Shown: piece by piece, positions 24,840 to 33,851 of the stretch
How positions within the stretch are numbered: position 1 is the stretch's first letter
Layout of the letters: every line of letters starts with the position of its first letter
Assembly: GCF_008369325.1 (NCBI RefSeq)
Contig: NZ_VOBI01000027.1
Location: 1 to 56,870 of the forward strand
Direction: 5' to 3'
DNA: 56,870 nt
Source of the DNA: Pseudomonas sp. ANT_H12B
Lineage (GTDB): Bacteria > Pseudomonadota > Gammaproteobacteria > Pseudomonadales > Pseudomonadaceae
Position numbers and translations under genes: made by a program
The notes under the pieces: generated by a model
The model's database searches: none
Told to the model about the DNA's origin: nothing
What the model saw: the letters and a program-made list of their open reading frames with translations, nothing else

Positions 24840-25568
24840 ATGTTCACCACGAGTCGTTTGATTATTGTCGCTACTGCTGTGGCCTTGTTGTCTGGCTGCG
24901 CCTCGCCTAACCCTTACGACAACCAGGGTCAGGCTGATAGCGGCTCCACTGGCATGAGCAAAACCGCCAAGTACGGTGGCCTCGGCGCTCTCGCCGGTGC
25001 ACTGGCTGGCGCCGCCATCGGTCACGACAACCGTGGCAAGGGCGCGCTGATTGGCGCCGCGGTGGTAGGTGCTTCCGCCGCCGGTTATGGCTACTACGCC
25101 GACCAGCAAGAGAAGAAGCTGCGTGCCAGCATGGCCAACACCGGGGTTGAAGTGCAGCGTGAGGGCGATCAGATCAAGCTGATCATGCCGGGCAACATCA
25201 CGTTCGCTACCGATTCGGCGAATATTGCGTCGAGCTTCTATCAGCCGCTGAACAACCTGGCGGGCTCGCTCAAGGAATTCAGCCAGAACCAAATCGAGAT
25301 CGTCGGCTACACCGACAGCACCGGCAGCCGCCAGCACAACATGGACCTGTCCCAGCGTCGCGCCCAGAGCGTGGCGACTTACCTGACTTCGCAGGGTGTC
25401 AGCGGCACCAACTTGAGCGCCCGTGGCGCCGGGCCGGATAACCCGGTTGCCAGCAACGGCGACGTCAATGGCCGGGCTCAGAACCGTCGGGTCGAGGTCA
25501 ACCTGAAGGCAATTCCAGGTCAGCAGTACGGTGGCCAGCAACCAGGCACCGTTCAGCAATATCCATAA
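24840..25568 (+). CDS. OmpA-family lipoprotein (YiaD-like)
   Basis: The 242-residue protein has a lipobox ALLSGC (Cys20), a glycine/alanine-rich glycine-zipper segment (about residues 45-85: LGALAGALAGAAIG ... GAAVVGASAAGYG) and a C-terminal OmpA peptidoglycan-binding domain (ITFATDSANI, VGYTDSTGS, DLSQRRAQSVATYL, NRRVEVNL). It should be anchored by lipid and bind diaminopimelate in the wall, as in YiaD. The tail is rich in Q, G and P. A good SD (AGGAG) lies nine bases before the ATG. Single gene. Confidence 0.92.
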   Translation: MFTTSRLIIVATAVALLSGCASPNPYDNQGQADSGSTGMSKTAKYGGLGALAGALAGAAIGHDNRGKGALIGAAVVGASAAGYGYYADQQEKKLRASMANTGVEVQREGDQIKLIMPGNITFATDSANIASSFYQPLNNLAGSLKEFSQNQIEIVGYTDSTGSRQHNMDLSQRRAQSVATYLTSQGVSGTNLSARGAGPDNPVASNGDVNGRAQNRRVEVNLKAIPGQQYGGQQPGTVQQYP

Positions 25569-25584
25569 CACCTGCGCATAAAAA

Positions 25585-25677
25585 CTGTGGGAGCGAGCCT
25601 GCTCGCGAAAGCGGTCTGTCAGCCGAAATTAACGTCGACTGACACGCCCCCTTCGCGAGCAGGCTCGCTCCCACATT
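25585..25677. repeat. REPIN at the left boundary of the ectoine island
   Basis: GGGAGCGAGCCTGCTCGCG (from 25590) faces CGCGAGCAGGCTCGCTCCC (from 25654). It lies 25 bases from the ehuA stop. Confidence 0.88.
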
Positions 25678-25702
25678 GGTATTTGTGTTTCCCCTTTCTT
25701 GC

Positions 25703-26497
25703 CTAGTTGGCTTCTTTCACCGCGCTGAGAAACGCGCACGTGCGTTCCTGCTGCGGATGTTCGAAGATCTGCGCCGGCGTGCCTTGCTCGTGAATCTGCC
25801 CTTTATAGAAAAAGCACACACGATCGGCGAACTCCCGGGCGAAGCCCATCTGGTGCGTGACCATCAGCATCGTCAGGTTGTGTTCGGTACCGAGCTTGCG
25901 GATCACGTTGAGTACTTCGCCGCACAGTTCCGGGTCGAGCGCCGAGGTTACTTCGTCGAACAGCATGACTTTGGGGCGCATGGCGAGCGCCCGGGCAATC
26001 GCCACCCGCTGTTGCTGCCCGCCGGACAATTGCGAAGGGTAATGCCCCAGTTTGCTGCCCAGCCCCACCAATTCCAGCAAATCTGCCGCGCGTTCACGCG
26101 CCTCGACCGGTTTCATGCCGAGCACCTGCACCGGCGCCTCAATGACGTTCTGCAACGCCGTCATGTGCGGGAACAGGTTGAAACTCTGAAACACCATGCC
26201 GATCTTGCCCCGCACCCGACGGATATGCCGATCGTTAGCCGGTACCAGTACGCCATTGCGATTGGGCATGTGAGTCAGCAAATCATCTTCGATGCGGATC
26301 AACCCGTCATCGATGCCTTCGAGCGTCATCAGCACCCGCAGCAGCGTGGATTTACCCGAACCACTGGGGCCGATGATCGCGACTTTCTCGCCCGGTGTGA
26401 CGTCCAGGTTCAAGTGGTCGAGGACGGTGAAGTTGCCGTAGCTCTTGGTGACGTCCTGGAAGCTGACGATCGGTTTGACCGGTTTGGTGTCCTGCAT
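25703..26497 (-). CDS. ehuA: Ectoine/hydroxyectoine ABC transporter ATP-binding protein EhuA
   Basis: The ATPase (264 aa from 26497) powers uptake of ectoines. Walker A reads IIGPSGSGKSTLLR, then Q-loop VFQSFNLFPHMTALQNV, the ABC signature QLSGGQQQRVAIARAL, Walker B VMLFDEVTSALD and switch H in MVTHQMGFA. It belongs to the polar-amino-acid type ATPases. I chose 26497 because AGGAGG lies eight bases upstream and the family begins just there; an upstream ATG at 26578, coupled to ehuD by one base, would add 27 low-complexity residues and remains possible. Last gene of ehuBCDA. Confidence 0.9.
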   Translation of the reverse strand: MQDTKPVKPIVSFQDVTKSYGNFTVLDHLNLDVTPGEKVAIIGPSGSGKSTLLRVLMTLEGIDDGLIRIEDDLLTHMPNRNGVLVPANDRHIRRVRGKIGMVFQSFNLFPHMTALQNVIEAPVQVLGMKPVEARERAADLLELVGLGSKLGHYPSQLSGGQQQRVAIARALAMRPKVMLFDEVTSALDPELCGEVLNVIRKLGTEHNLTMLMVTHQMGFAREFADRVCFFYKGQIHEQGTPAQIFEHPQQERTCAFLSAVKEAN

Positions 26498-26577
26498 GTC
26501 CGTGGCCTCCTGCGGATGCAGCGGGGTCGGGTTGCTGCGCCGGGAAAGGTCGCTGGGTGTCGAGAGTGGAGAAGTCA

Positions 26578-27234
26578 TTAGCGTAGCTCCAGGCGCACTT
26601 CAAGGCGCCGTACCAGATAAGCCAAAGCGATGCTCAGGGCGAGGAAAAACAGACCGACCATGGTGATCGGCTCCAGGTAGCGGAAGTTCTCGGAGCCGAT
26701 GTTCTTGGCCTGTTGCATGATTTCCACCACGGTAATCGCCGACAGCACCGGCGTGTCCTTGAGCATCGCCACCAGGTAGTTGCCCAATGGCGGCAGGATC
26801 GGCCGCAAGGCCTGGGGCAGAATGATGTTGCGGTAAGCGCTGTACGGGGCGATGTTCAGCGCCGTGACCGCTTCCCATTGTGCGCGTGGTACTGCGTCGA
26901 GACCGCCGCGATAAACCTCGGCGATGTAGCAGGCGTAATGCAGGCCGATGCCGAGAATCCCCACTTGCATGGCGGTCATGCTGACGCCGTAATTGGGCAG
27001 CACGTAATAGAGGAAATACACCTGGATCAGCAGCGGCGTGCTGCGAATGAACTCGATCACCGCAGTGGCCGGCCACGCCAGCCAGACGCGGCGGCTGCGG
27101 CGGCCGATGGCCAGGAACAGCCCCAGCACAATGGCGATCAGGAACCCGATCAGGGTAATGCCCACGGTGTTGAGCGAGGCGCGCAGCAAATCGGGAAGGA
27201 TCTGCCAGGCGTAGGTCCAGTCGAACAGTGTCAT
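26578..27234 (-). CDS. ehuD: Ectoine/hydroxyectoine ABC transporter permease EhuD
   Basis: A 218-residue inner-membrane permease with about five helices and the EAA loop as YRGGLDAVPRAQWEAVTALN, then RNIILPQALRPILPPLGNY, typical of HisM/GlnP-type amino-acid permeases. Its start overlaps the ehuC stop by four bases, so the two permeases are coupled. Assignment to EhuD, and not a generic amino-acid permease, rests on the neighbouring ectoine catabolism genes. Confidence 0.88.
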   Translation of the reverse strand: MTLFDWTYAWQILPDLLRASLNTVGITLIGFLIAIVLGLFLAIGRRSRRVWLAWPATAVIEFIRSTPLLIQVYFLYYVLPNYGVSMTAMQVGILGIGLHYACYIAEVYRGGLDAVPRAQWEAVTALNIAPYSAYRNIILPQALRPILPPLGNYLVAMLKDTPVLSAITVVEIMQQAKNIGSENFRYLEPITMVGLFFLALSIALAYLVRRLEVRLELR

Positions 27235-27890
27235 GACAGACCTCCACGCATCCGCCCGCGAGCCAGATGCCGTTCAATGCGGCGCATGCCGATGTTGATC
27301 GCTTGCGCCAGGACGAAATACATCACCAGCGCCAGGCTGAAAATCTCCAGGGTCTGGAAGGTCGCCTGATCCAGTTGCCGAGCGCGGAAGCTCAGGTCGG
27401 ACAAGGTGATCAGCGACACCAGCGAGGTGTTTTTCAGCAATTCGATCAGCAGATTGGTGCCCGGCGGGATAGCCGCCAGCAACGCCTGCGGCAGAATGAT
27501 TCGGCGAAAGCGTTTGTAGCCGCTGAAGTTCAGCGCCGTGGACGCTTCGTACTGGCCCTTGGCGACCGAGCTGATTGCACCGCGCATCACCTCGGCACCG
27601 TAAGCCCCGATGTGCAGCCCGAGGCCGACGATGGCCACGCTGTACGGGCTCAGTTCAATATTGAACGGTGGCAGCGGCAATACAAAAAACAGCCAGAACA
27701 ATTGCACCAGCAACGACGTGCCGCGGAACACTTCAATGTAGGCAATGGAAAACCAGCGCAGTGGCCGCCATGTCGACATGCGTCCGAGCGCCGCCAGAAT
27801 GGCCGCGACAATTGCCAGTATCGAGCCGAAGAATGTCACCTGGAGCGTTACCCAGGCGCCTTGTATCAATAGCGGAAGTAATTCACCCAT
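27231..27890 (-). CDS. ehuC: Ectoine/hydroxyectoine ABC transporter permease EhuC
   Basis: A 219-residue permease with the same fold as EhuD: an EAA motif MRGAISSVAKGQYEASTALN and RRIILPQALLAAIPPGTNLL. It forms the transmembrane heterodimer with EhuD. The gene starts 67 bases after ehuB, in the order ehuB-ehuC-ehuD-ehuA seen in Sinorhizobium and other ectoine users. Confidence 0.88.
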   Translation of the reverse strand: MGELLPLLIQGAWVTLQVTFFGSILAIVAAILAALGRMSTWRPLRWFSIAYIEVFRGTSLLVQLFWLFFVLPLPPFNIELSPYSVAIVGLGLHIGAYGAEVMRGAISSVAKGQYEASTALNFSGYKRFRRIILPQALLAAIPPGTNLLIELLKNTSLVSLITLSDLSFRARQLDQATFQTLEIFSLALVMYFVLAQAINIGMRRIERHLARGRMRGGLS

Positions 27891-27957
27891 GATTCAACCT
27901 GGCCATCCGGATTAAGCAGGGAATAGGCATCGCGCCGGGGCGCCATGCCTGTCTCGA

Positions 27958-28815
27958 CTATTGAGCGCAGAGCTCGACAGCCGTTTTGCTCGTCACGTTG
28001 GATTTGTCGAACCCGAAAGGTGCGACTGCCTTGAGGTGCTCTTCAGAGCCCAGCCACTTTTTCAGCTCGGCATTGACCGCATCGCGCAGGTCTTTGTCTT
28101 CCGGGCGGAAGGCGAGGGCGCCGTAACCGATGTGCGACGGGTCGTCCTTGAATTCGGTGACGGCTTCGACTTTCTCGCCACCCTTGGACGCCAGGCCTTT
28201 CATGGTCAGCTGTGTGCCCACTGCCGCATCGGCACGACCGGCGCGCACGGCTTGCAACTGAGCGGTGGTGTCTGGCACCTGAAGGATTTGCGCGTCCTTC
28301 ACGCCTGAATCCCGTGCATAGGCCAGGTTCACCGTGCCGGCCATGATTGCCAGTTTCACATCGGGGTTCTTGGCGATGTCTTCATAGCTGTGCAGGTTCT
28401 TCGGGTTGCCTTTGGCGGTGAGCAAAGCATCCGGCAGCTGATACTGCGGATCGGTGAACAGCACCTGCTTGCAGCGAGCCGGGGTGATGTACATGCCGGC
28501 GGCAATCACGTCGAAGCGCCCGGCGCGCAGGCCCGGAATCAACGAACCCCACTCGGTCAGCACACCGTCGACCTTCTTGATGCCCATTTTTTCGAAGATG
28601 GCTTTGGCGATTTCCGGTGATTCACCGGTGACCCTGCCGTCGGTTTCAGTAAAGGCGAACGGGGTTTCGTTGGCATAACCGATGCGGATACTGCTGTTCT
28701 GTTTGACGGTTTCCAGCGTACTGGCGGCGTGGGCGCTGGCGGCCACGCCGAACATCGCACAAGCCACGAACAGGCGACGTAAAACATGGGTGCTGCGGGA
28801 AGGGAAATTGCTCAT
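27958..28815 (-). CDS. ehuB: Ectoine/hydroxyectoine ABC transporter substrate-binding protein EhuB
   Basis: The 285-residue protein has a signal peptide (MSNFPSRSTHVLRRLFVACA, cleavage at AHA-A near residue 30) and a type II periplasmic binding fold beginning IRIGYANETPFAFTETDGRVTGESPEIA. Aromatic and acidic side chains there are the kind that bind the cationic, zwitterionic ectoines in EhuB. It is the first gene of the import operon, transcribed away from enuR; the start at 28815 has AGGAGA upstream. Confidence 0.9.
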   Translation of the reverse strand: MSNFPSRSTHVLRRLFVACAMFGVAASAHAASTLETVKQNSSIRIGYANETPFAFTETDGRVTGESPEIAKAIFEKMGIKKVDGVLTEWGSLIPGLRAGRFDVIAAGMYITPARCKQVLFTDPQYQLPDALLTAKGNPKNLHSYEDIAKNPDVKLAIMAGTVNLAYARDSGVKDAQILQVPDTTAQLQAVRAGRADAAVGTQLTMKGLASKGGEKVEAVTEFKDDPSHIGYGALAFRPEDKDLRDAVNAELKKWLGSEEHLKAVAPFGFDKSNVTSKTAVELCAQ

Positions 28816-29020
28816 CGATAAAATCTCCTGTTTCTTGTGGACCCGTCGTTGACGGCTCTGTGGTAGGAGGCAGTGTGACAAGAGCAAAGCGTACGCAGGA
28901 CTGATCCCATGGATCGGGGTGCAGTTCCGGTACAGGTCGATTGGTTTTGTTGTGAGGGCTTGGAACCTGCCCGGGCGTCGACCTTGAACCGAGCATACAA
29001 AAGCCCTGCGCATCATTGCA

Positions 29021-29035
29021 TTGCACTAGGACAAT
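29021..29035. promoter_or_regulatory. Candidate EnuR operator, copy 1 (ehuB/enuR intergenic)
   Basis: TTGCACTAGGACAAT matches TTGCCCTAGTACATT at 30528-30542 at 12 of 15 positions (shared TTGC-CTAG-ACA core). Both lie in the two regulatory gaps of the ectoine cluster. CTAG-ACA-type boxes resemble sites of other MocR regulators; binding itself is inferred. Confidence 0.45.
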
Positions 29036-29097
29036 TGCTTTGCATGGATTCTCGCGGGATGCTGTCCCGACTAGCACATACGCGGGTTCTGACGGCG

Positions 29098-30492
29098 ATG
29101 GACAAGTGGAAAGCAGCATTGGAAATAGCCCGCAGCGGCGAATCCAAATACAAGATTCTGGTGCAGGCGATTGCTGACGACATCGAACAGGGTGTGTTGG
29201 CCAACGATCAGCGCTTGCCGCCCCAGCGACATGTCGCCGATGCGATGGGCATCAGCGTGCAGACGGTCACCAATGCCTATAAAGAACTGGAGCGTCAGGG
29301 GCTGGTTCGTTGCGAAGTCGGACGCGGCAGCTTTGTCTCGCGGCGCATGAGCGACCGGGTGTCCACCTACATTCTCGACAGTCCTGAACGGGCGCTGGTG
29401 GATTTTTCCATCGCGCGGATCCTGCACACTCGCGAGCACGACCAGTTATGGCGTGACACCTGTCGGGAACTCAGCACTGAAGAAGATCAGCCGTGGATTC
29501 ACGCATTTCGTCCGATTGCCGGTTTCGAATCGCATCGCGAAGCCGCCATGCACTGGATCGGACGGCAGGGCCTGCGGGTCGAGCGCGATGACATCCTGAT
29601 CACCAACGGCGCGGCCCACGGCATCTTCCTCGCTTTGGCGTCGCTGGCCGGCCCCGATGATGTTGTGCTGTGTGAAGGCCTGACCGACCACGGCGTGATC
29701 GGCAACTCCCAGGTGCTGGGGTTTACCCTCAAAGGCCTGGAGATGGATAGCTATGGCATTGACCCGGAACACTTCGAAGACATGTGCAGCAACGAGCGCA
29801 TCACTGCGTTGGTGTGCACGCCGAACCTGAATAACCCGACCACCAGCCTGATGCCGGACAGTCGTCGGCGGGAAATTGCCGACATCGCCCGGCGTTTCGG
29901 CGTGCACATCATCGAGGACGATGTGTACGGTCCGTTGCTGGATGAACAGCGCGCGCCGCCGATCAGTCATTACCTGCCGGAACTGTCGTTCTATTGCACC
30001 AGCATGACCAAGTCGGTGCTCACCGGTTTGCGCATCGGCTATCTGGTGGTGCCCAAGCGGCTGGCGCTTCGCACCGAGAGCATCTTGCGGGTCAACAGCT
30101 GGATGGCCACGCCGATGGTGTCCGAGATCGCCGCGCGCTGGATTCGCGACGGTCGCGCCGACACCCTCGTGCGTTTGCAACGCAAGCTGTTGGCCGGCCG
30201 TCAGGCCATGGTCAGCGAATACCTGGGCGAGTACCTGCTCGGCCAGCATCCGCATGCATTGAATGCCTGGGTCGGCATTCCGCCGCATTGGGAGGTCGAC
30301 GGACTGGTGCGAGCCCTGCGTCACCGGCACATCGCGGTGACTTCCCCTGACCCGTTTACCGTGCGTGGCACGCCTCGGCCACGGGCGGTACGGATCTGTG
30401 TCGGCGCCGAATGCAGCGATGAAGAAATGCGCGATGCGCTGGTGAGCATGTGCGAGATATTCGGCCAGTACCCGCAAATCCATGACTTTTGA
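29098..30492 (+). CDS. enuR: EnuR, MocR/GntR-type regulator of ectoine use
   Basis: The 464-residue protein is a MocR regulator: an N-terminal GntR winged helix (about 15-85: KILVQAIADDIEQGVLANDQ, then LPPQRHVADAMGISVQTVTNAYKEL) and a class I aminotransferase-like domain with the PLP lysine K305 in SMTKSVLTG. In EnuR this lysine holds PLP, which reacts with the ectoine breakdown products alpha-ADABA and DABA to relieve repression. The start at 29098 fits the family's short N-terminus; ATGs at 29044 or 29059 are alternatives. It is divergent from ehuB and followed by eutB. Confidence 0.88.
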   Translation: MDKWKAALEIARSGESKYKILVQAIADDIEQGVLANDQRLPPQRHVADAMGISVQTVTNAYKELERQGLVRCEVGRGSFVSRRMSDRVSTYILDSPERALVDFSIARILHTREHDQLWRDTCRELSTEEDQPWIHAFRPIAGFESHREAAMHWIGRQGLRVERDDILITNGAAHGIFLALASLAGPDDVVLCEGLTDHGVIGNSQVLGFTLKGLEMDSYGIDPEHFEDMCSNERITALVCTPNLNNPTTSLMPDSRRREIADIARRFGVHIIEDDVYGPLLDEQRAPPISHYLPELSFYCTSMTKSVLTGLRIGYLVVPKRLALRTESILRVNSWMATPMVSEIAARWIRDGRADTLVRLQRKLLAGRQAMVSEYLGEYLLGQHPHALNAWVGIPPHWEVDGLVRALRHRHIAVTSPDPFTVRGTPRPRAVRICVGAECSDEEMRDALVSMCEIFGQYPQIHDF

Positions 30493-30527
30493 GCGGAAAA
30501 AAGTTAGCAAAAAGTTTGTCGGTTAAA

Positions 30528-30542
30528 TTGCCCTAGTACATT
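30528..30542. promoter_or_regulatory. Candidate EnuR operator, copy 2 (upstream of eutB)
   Basis: TTGCCCTAGTACATT, 57 bases before the eutB start, is the partner of the box at 29021-29035. Its presence implies that eutB and downstream genes have their own promoter separate from enuR. Confidence 0.45.
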
Positions 30543-30599
30543 CATCGCGACAATCCAGCCCTCTTAGACTGCGCCCAACACCTAAGTCGGGATGCGGAC

Positions 30600-31571
30600 A
30601 TGTCAGCGCTGCAGCTAAACGATATTTACCTCGCTCGCCAGCGAATCGAATCGCTGGTCCGGCGCACCCCCATGGAATATTCGCCGAGCCTCTCGCAGCA
30701 ATTGGGCGTGGCGGTGTACCTCAAACTCGAATCCCAGCAAATCACCGGCAGCTTCAAACTTCGCGGCGCGAGCAATGCTGTGGCGCAACTCAGCGCCGAA
30801 GAGAAAGTGCGTGGCGTGGTGGCGGCGTCGACCGGCAATCACGGTCGTGCACTGGCGTATGCCGCGTCCCGGCAAGGCGTGAAGGCGACCATTTGCCTGT
30901 CGCACCTGGTGCCGGCGAACAAAGTTCAAGCCATTCGAGATCTGGGTGCCGAGGTGTGCATCGTCGGCCAGTCCCAGGACGATGCCCAGCGTGAAGCCGA
31001 GCGGATCGCCAGTGAGCAGGGCGCAACATTGCTGCCGCCGTTCGATCACCCGGCCATCATCGCGGGGCAGGGCACCCTCGGTCTGGAGATCCTTGAGCAG
31101 CAACCGGATGTCGCACAAGTATTGGTGCCGTTATCCGGTGGCGGTCTGTTTGCCGGTGTGGCACTGGCGATCAAAAGCGCCAATCCACACATCGTCACCC
31201 ACGGCATCAGCATGCAACGCGGCGCGGCCATGCACGCCAGCCTCGCGGCCGGGCACCCGGTGGACGTCGAAGAGTTGCCGACCCTGGCCGACTCGCTCGG
31301 CGGCGGCATCGGCCTGGACAATCGTTACACCTTCAGCATGACCCGCGACCGCTGCGATCACCTGCACCTGCTCAGCGAAACCTCCATCGCCAATGCCATC
31401 CGCCATGCCTATCGCGAAGAGCGACTGGTGCTGGAAGGTGCGGCTGCGGTCGGCATCGCCGCGTTGCTTGACGGACTGATCGAGCCGCGCGGGCCGATCG
31501 TGGTGGTGGTCAGCGGCCGTAACGTCGACATCGATCAGCATTTGCGCGTCCTTGCGGGCCTGGACGCGTGA
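30600..31571 (+). CDS. eutB: EutB, threonine dehydratase-like hydroxyectoine utilization enzyme
   Basis: The 323-residue protein is a fold-type II PLP enzyme related to threonine/serine dehydratases. The PLP lysine is K53 in ITGSFKLRGASNA, and a phosphate-binding loop SGGGLFAG follows in the middle. In hydroxyectoine users EutB is thought to dehydrate or remove the hydroxyl-bearing intermediate during conversion of 5-hydroxyectoine to the ectoine path. Next gene eutC starts 37 bases downstream. Assignment from cluster order; a biosynthetic dehydratase is less likely since it lacks the regulatory domain of IlvA. Confidence 0.85.
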   Translation: MSALQLNDIYLARQRIESLVRRTPMEYSPSLSQQLGVAVYLKLESQQITGSFKLRGASNAVAQLSAEEKVRGVVAASTGNHGRALAYAASRQGVKATICLSHLVPANKVQAIRDLGAEVCIVGQSQDDAQREAERIASEQGATLLPPFDHPAIIAGQGTLGLEILEQQPDVAQVLVPLSGGGLFAGVALAIKSANPHIVTHGISMQRGAAMHASLAAGHPVDVEELPTLADSLGGGIGLDNRYTFSMTRDRCDHLHLLSETSIANAIRHAYREERLVLEGAAAVGIAALLDGLIEPRGPIVVVVSGRNVDIDQHLRVLAGLDA

Positions 31572-31608
31572 GCCAAAACAAAAACCGTCTGACTGGAGCG
31601 CTACGTTG

Positions 31609-32601
31609 ATGAGTGCAATCACCTTACTGAACGAAGCGGATCTGCGTGCTTGCGTGGCGCTGGATCTGCCGAGCATCGAAGCCATCGAACAGGCCTTTGT
31701 GCTGCTGGCCACGGCGGCGGTGGCGATGCCGCCGATCCTGCGCCTGGACATCCCCGAGCATAACGGCGAAGTGGACGTGAAGACCGCGTACTTGCCGGGT
31801 CTTGAGCGGTTTGCAATCAAGGTCAGTCCGGGCTTTTTCGACAACCCGAAACTCGGCCTGCCGAGCCTCAACGGCATGATGATGCTGTTGTCGGCACGCA
31901 CCGGTTTGCTCGATGCCTTGCTGCTGGATAACGGCTACCTGACTGCCGTGCGCACGGCAGCGGCGGGCGCGGTGGCGGCGCGAGCGTTGTCGCGGGCCGA
32001 CAGTCGTAGCGTGGCACTCATCGGTGCCGGTGAGCAGGCGGCGTTGCAGCTTCAAGCGTTGCGTCTGGTGCGGCCGATTGAACACGTACGGGTCTGGGCC
32101 CGCGACAGCGCCAAGGCAGAAGCCTTCAGCATTGAGCTGGCTCGTGACAGCGGTCTTTCGGTCACGTCTTGCGCGAGCATCGACGAGGCCATGGCCGACG
32201 TGGACATCGCGATCACCTGCACGCCGAGCCGCGAACCGCTGATTGAAGCGCGCCACCTGCACCCCGGTCTGCACATCACCGCCATGGGTTCGGACGCCGA
32301 ACACAAAAACGAAATTTCCCCCCAGGCCTTGGCCAAGGTCGACCGCTACGTGGCGGATCGCCTGAGCCAGACCCGCATCCTCGGCGAGTTGCATCACGCC
32401 TTGGCGGCCGGCGTCATTGCCGACGAATCGAGCCTGGCGGAACTGGGCCAGGTGCTGGCAGGCCAGCGCCCCGGTCGGACCCGCTCGGCGCAAATCACCT
32501 TGTGCGACCTCACCGGCACCGGCGCCCAGGACACGGCCATGGCCAATCTGGCGTTCGAGCGAGCGCGCTCGGCCGGCAAAGGTTTTCAGTTCGGCAGCTA
32601 A
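31609..32601 (+). CDS. eutC: EutC, ornithine cyclodeaminase/mu-crystallin-family hydroxyectoine utilization protein
   Basis: The 330-residue protein is an NAD(P)-binding member of the ornithine cyclodeaminase family: a substrate region FAIKVSPGFFDNPKLGLPSL, the Rossmann motif VALIGAGEQAALQLQAL and the later ITAMGSDAEHKNEI. EutC works with EutB on hydroxyectoine-derived intermediates. The ATG at 31609 is used; the longer frame from 31552 overlaps eutB. The position directly after eutB and before doeA fits the eutBC-doeAB order of Ruegeria and others. Confidence 0.86.
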   Translation: MSAITLLNEADLRACVALDLPSIEAIEQAFVLLATAAVAMPPILRLDIPEHNGEVDVKTAYLPGLERFAIKVSPGFFDNPKLGLPSLNGMMMLLSARTGLLDALLLDNGYLTAVRTAAAGAVAARALSRADSRSVALIGAGEQAALQLQALRLVRPIEHVRVWARDSAKAEAFSIELARDSGLSVTSCASIDEAMADVDIAITCTPSREPLIEARHLHPGLHITAMGSDAEHKNEISPQALAKVDRYVADRLSQTRILGELHHALAAGVIADESSLAELGQVLAGQRPGRTRSAQITLCDLTGTGAQDTAMANLAFERARSAGKGFQFGS

Positions 32602-32657
32602 TCGGTTTTCTCATCCGTGCGTCGTTTATCCCGCTTCACCTATAAGAGGGCATGTGC

Positions 32658-33848
32658 ATGTCTCAGATAGTCGTCAATCTTCCGTTCGAACGGGAGGAAT
32701 ACGCCCAGCGTCTGGCCAAGGCCCGTGCGGCCATGCAGGCGCAGGGCATCGAGTTGTTGCTGGTCACCGATCCATCGAACATGGCCTGGCTGACCGGCTA
32801 TGACGGTTGGTCGTTTTATGTCCACCAATGCGTGCTGCTGGCGCTCGACGGCGAACCGGTGTGGTTCGGTCGCGGGCAAGATGCCAACGGCGCCAAACGT
32901 ACGGTGTTCATGCAACACGAAAACATCGTCGGGTACCCGGACATCTACGTGCAGTCCCGGGAACGCCATCCGATGGATTACCTGTCGCGGGAAGTCATCA
33001 GCGCTCGCGGCTGGGACGCGCTGACCATTGGCGTGGAAATGGACAACTATTACTTCAGCGCTGCGGCCTATCTGTCGCTGAAGAAAAACCTGCCGAAAGC
33101 GAACCTGATCGATGCGGTCGGGCTGGTGAACTGGCAGCGAGCGATCAAGTCGCCGCAGGAAATTGCCTACATGCGCATCGCCGCGCGCATCGTTGAAAAC
33201 ATGCACGGTCGGATCCTCGAACGGATCGAGCCGGGCATGCGCAAAAACGAACTGGTGGCGGAGATTTACAGCAGCGGCATCCTCGGCGCCGACGGTCATG
33301 GCGGCGACTACCCGGCCATCGTGCCGCTGTTGCCGACCGGCGCCGACGCCAGCGCGCCGCACCTGACCTGGGACGATTCGCCGTTCGAAAAGGGCGCCGG
33401 CACGTTCTTCGAAATTGCCGGTTGCTACAAGCGCTATCACTGCCCGTTGTCGCGCACGATCTATTTGGGCAAACCGCCGCAGCACTTTCTCGACGGCGAA
33501 AAAGCCGTGGTCGAAGGCATCGCCGCCGGCCTTGAAGCGGCCAAACCAGGCAACACCACCGGTGACATTGCCGTGGCGTTTTTCAAAGTGCTGGAGAAGT
33601 TCGGCATTCACAAGGACAGCCGTTGCGGCTACCCGATCGGTATCAGTTATCCGCCGGATTGGGGCGAGCGCACCATGAGCCTGCGTCCCGGCGACACCAG
33701 CGTGTTGCAACCGGACATGACCTTCCACTTCATGCCGGGCCTGTGGATGGACGATTGGGGGCTGGAAATCACCGAAAGCATTTTGATCACCGACACCGGC
33801 GTCGAGACGCTGTGCAACGTGCCACGTCAACTGTTCGTGAAGGATTGA
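32658..33848 (+). CDS. doeA: Ectoine hydrolase DoeA (EutD)
   Basis: The 396-residue enzyme opens the ectoine ring to N-alpha-acetyl-L-2,4-diaminobutyrate. It has the creatinase-like N-domain plus a pita-bread M24 peptidase domain. Several canonical M24 metal ligands are replaced (FFEIAGCYKRYHCPLSRT has no aspartate pair), in line with a non-peptidase, while the final E in WGLEITES remains. AAGAGGG lies seven bases before 32658; the ATG at 32652 is too close to it. doeB starts three bases downstream. Confidence 0.92.
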   Translation: MSQIVVNLPFEREEYAQRLAKARAAMQAQGIELLLVTDPSNMAWLTGYDGWSFYVHQCVLLALDGEPVWFGRGQDANGAKRTVFMQHENIVGYPDIYVQSRERHPMDYLSREVISARGWDALTIGVEMDNYYFSAAAYLSLKKNLPKANLIDAVGLVNWQRAIKSPQEIAYMRIAARIVENMHGRILERIEPGMRKNELVAEIYSSGILGADGHGGDYPAIVPLLPTGADASAPHLTWDDSPFEKGAGTFFEIAGCYKRYHCPLSRTIYLGKPPQHFLDGEKAVVEGIAAGLEAAKPGNTTGDIAVAFFKVLEKFGIHKDSRCGYPIGISYPPDWGERTMSLRPGDTSVLQPDMTFHFMPGLWMDDWGLEITESILITDTGVETLCNVPRQLFVKD

Positions 33849-33851
33849 GCC

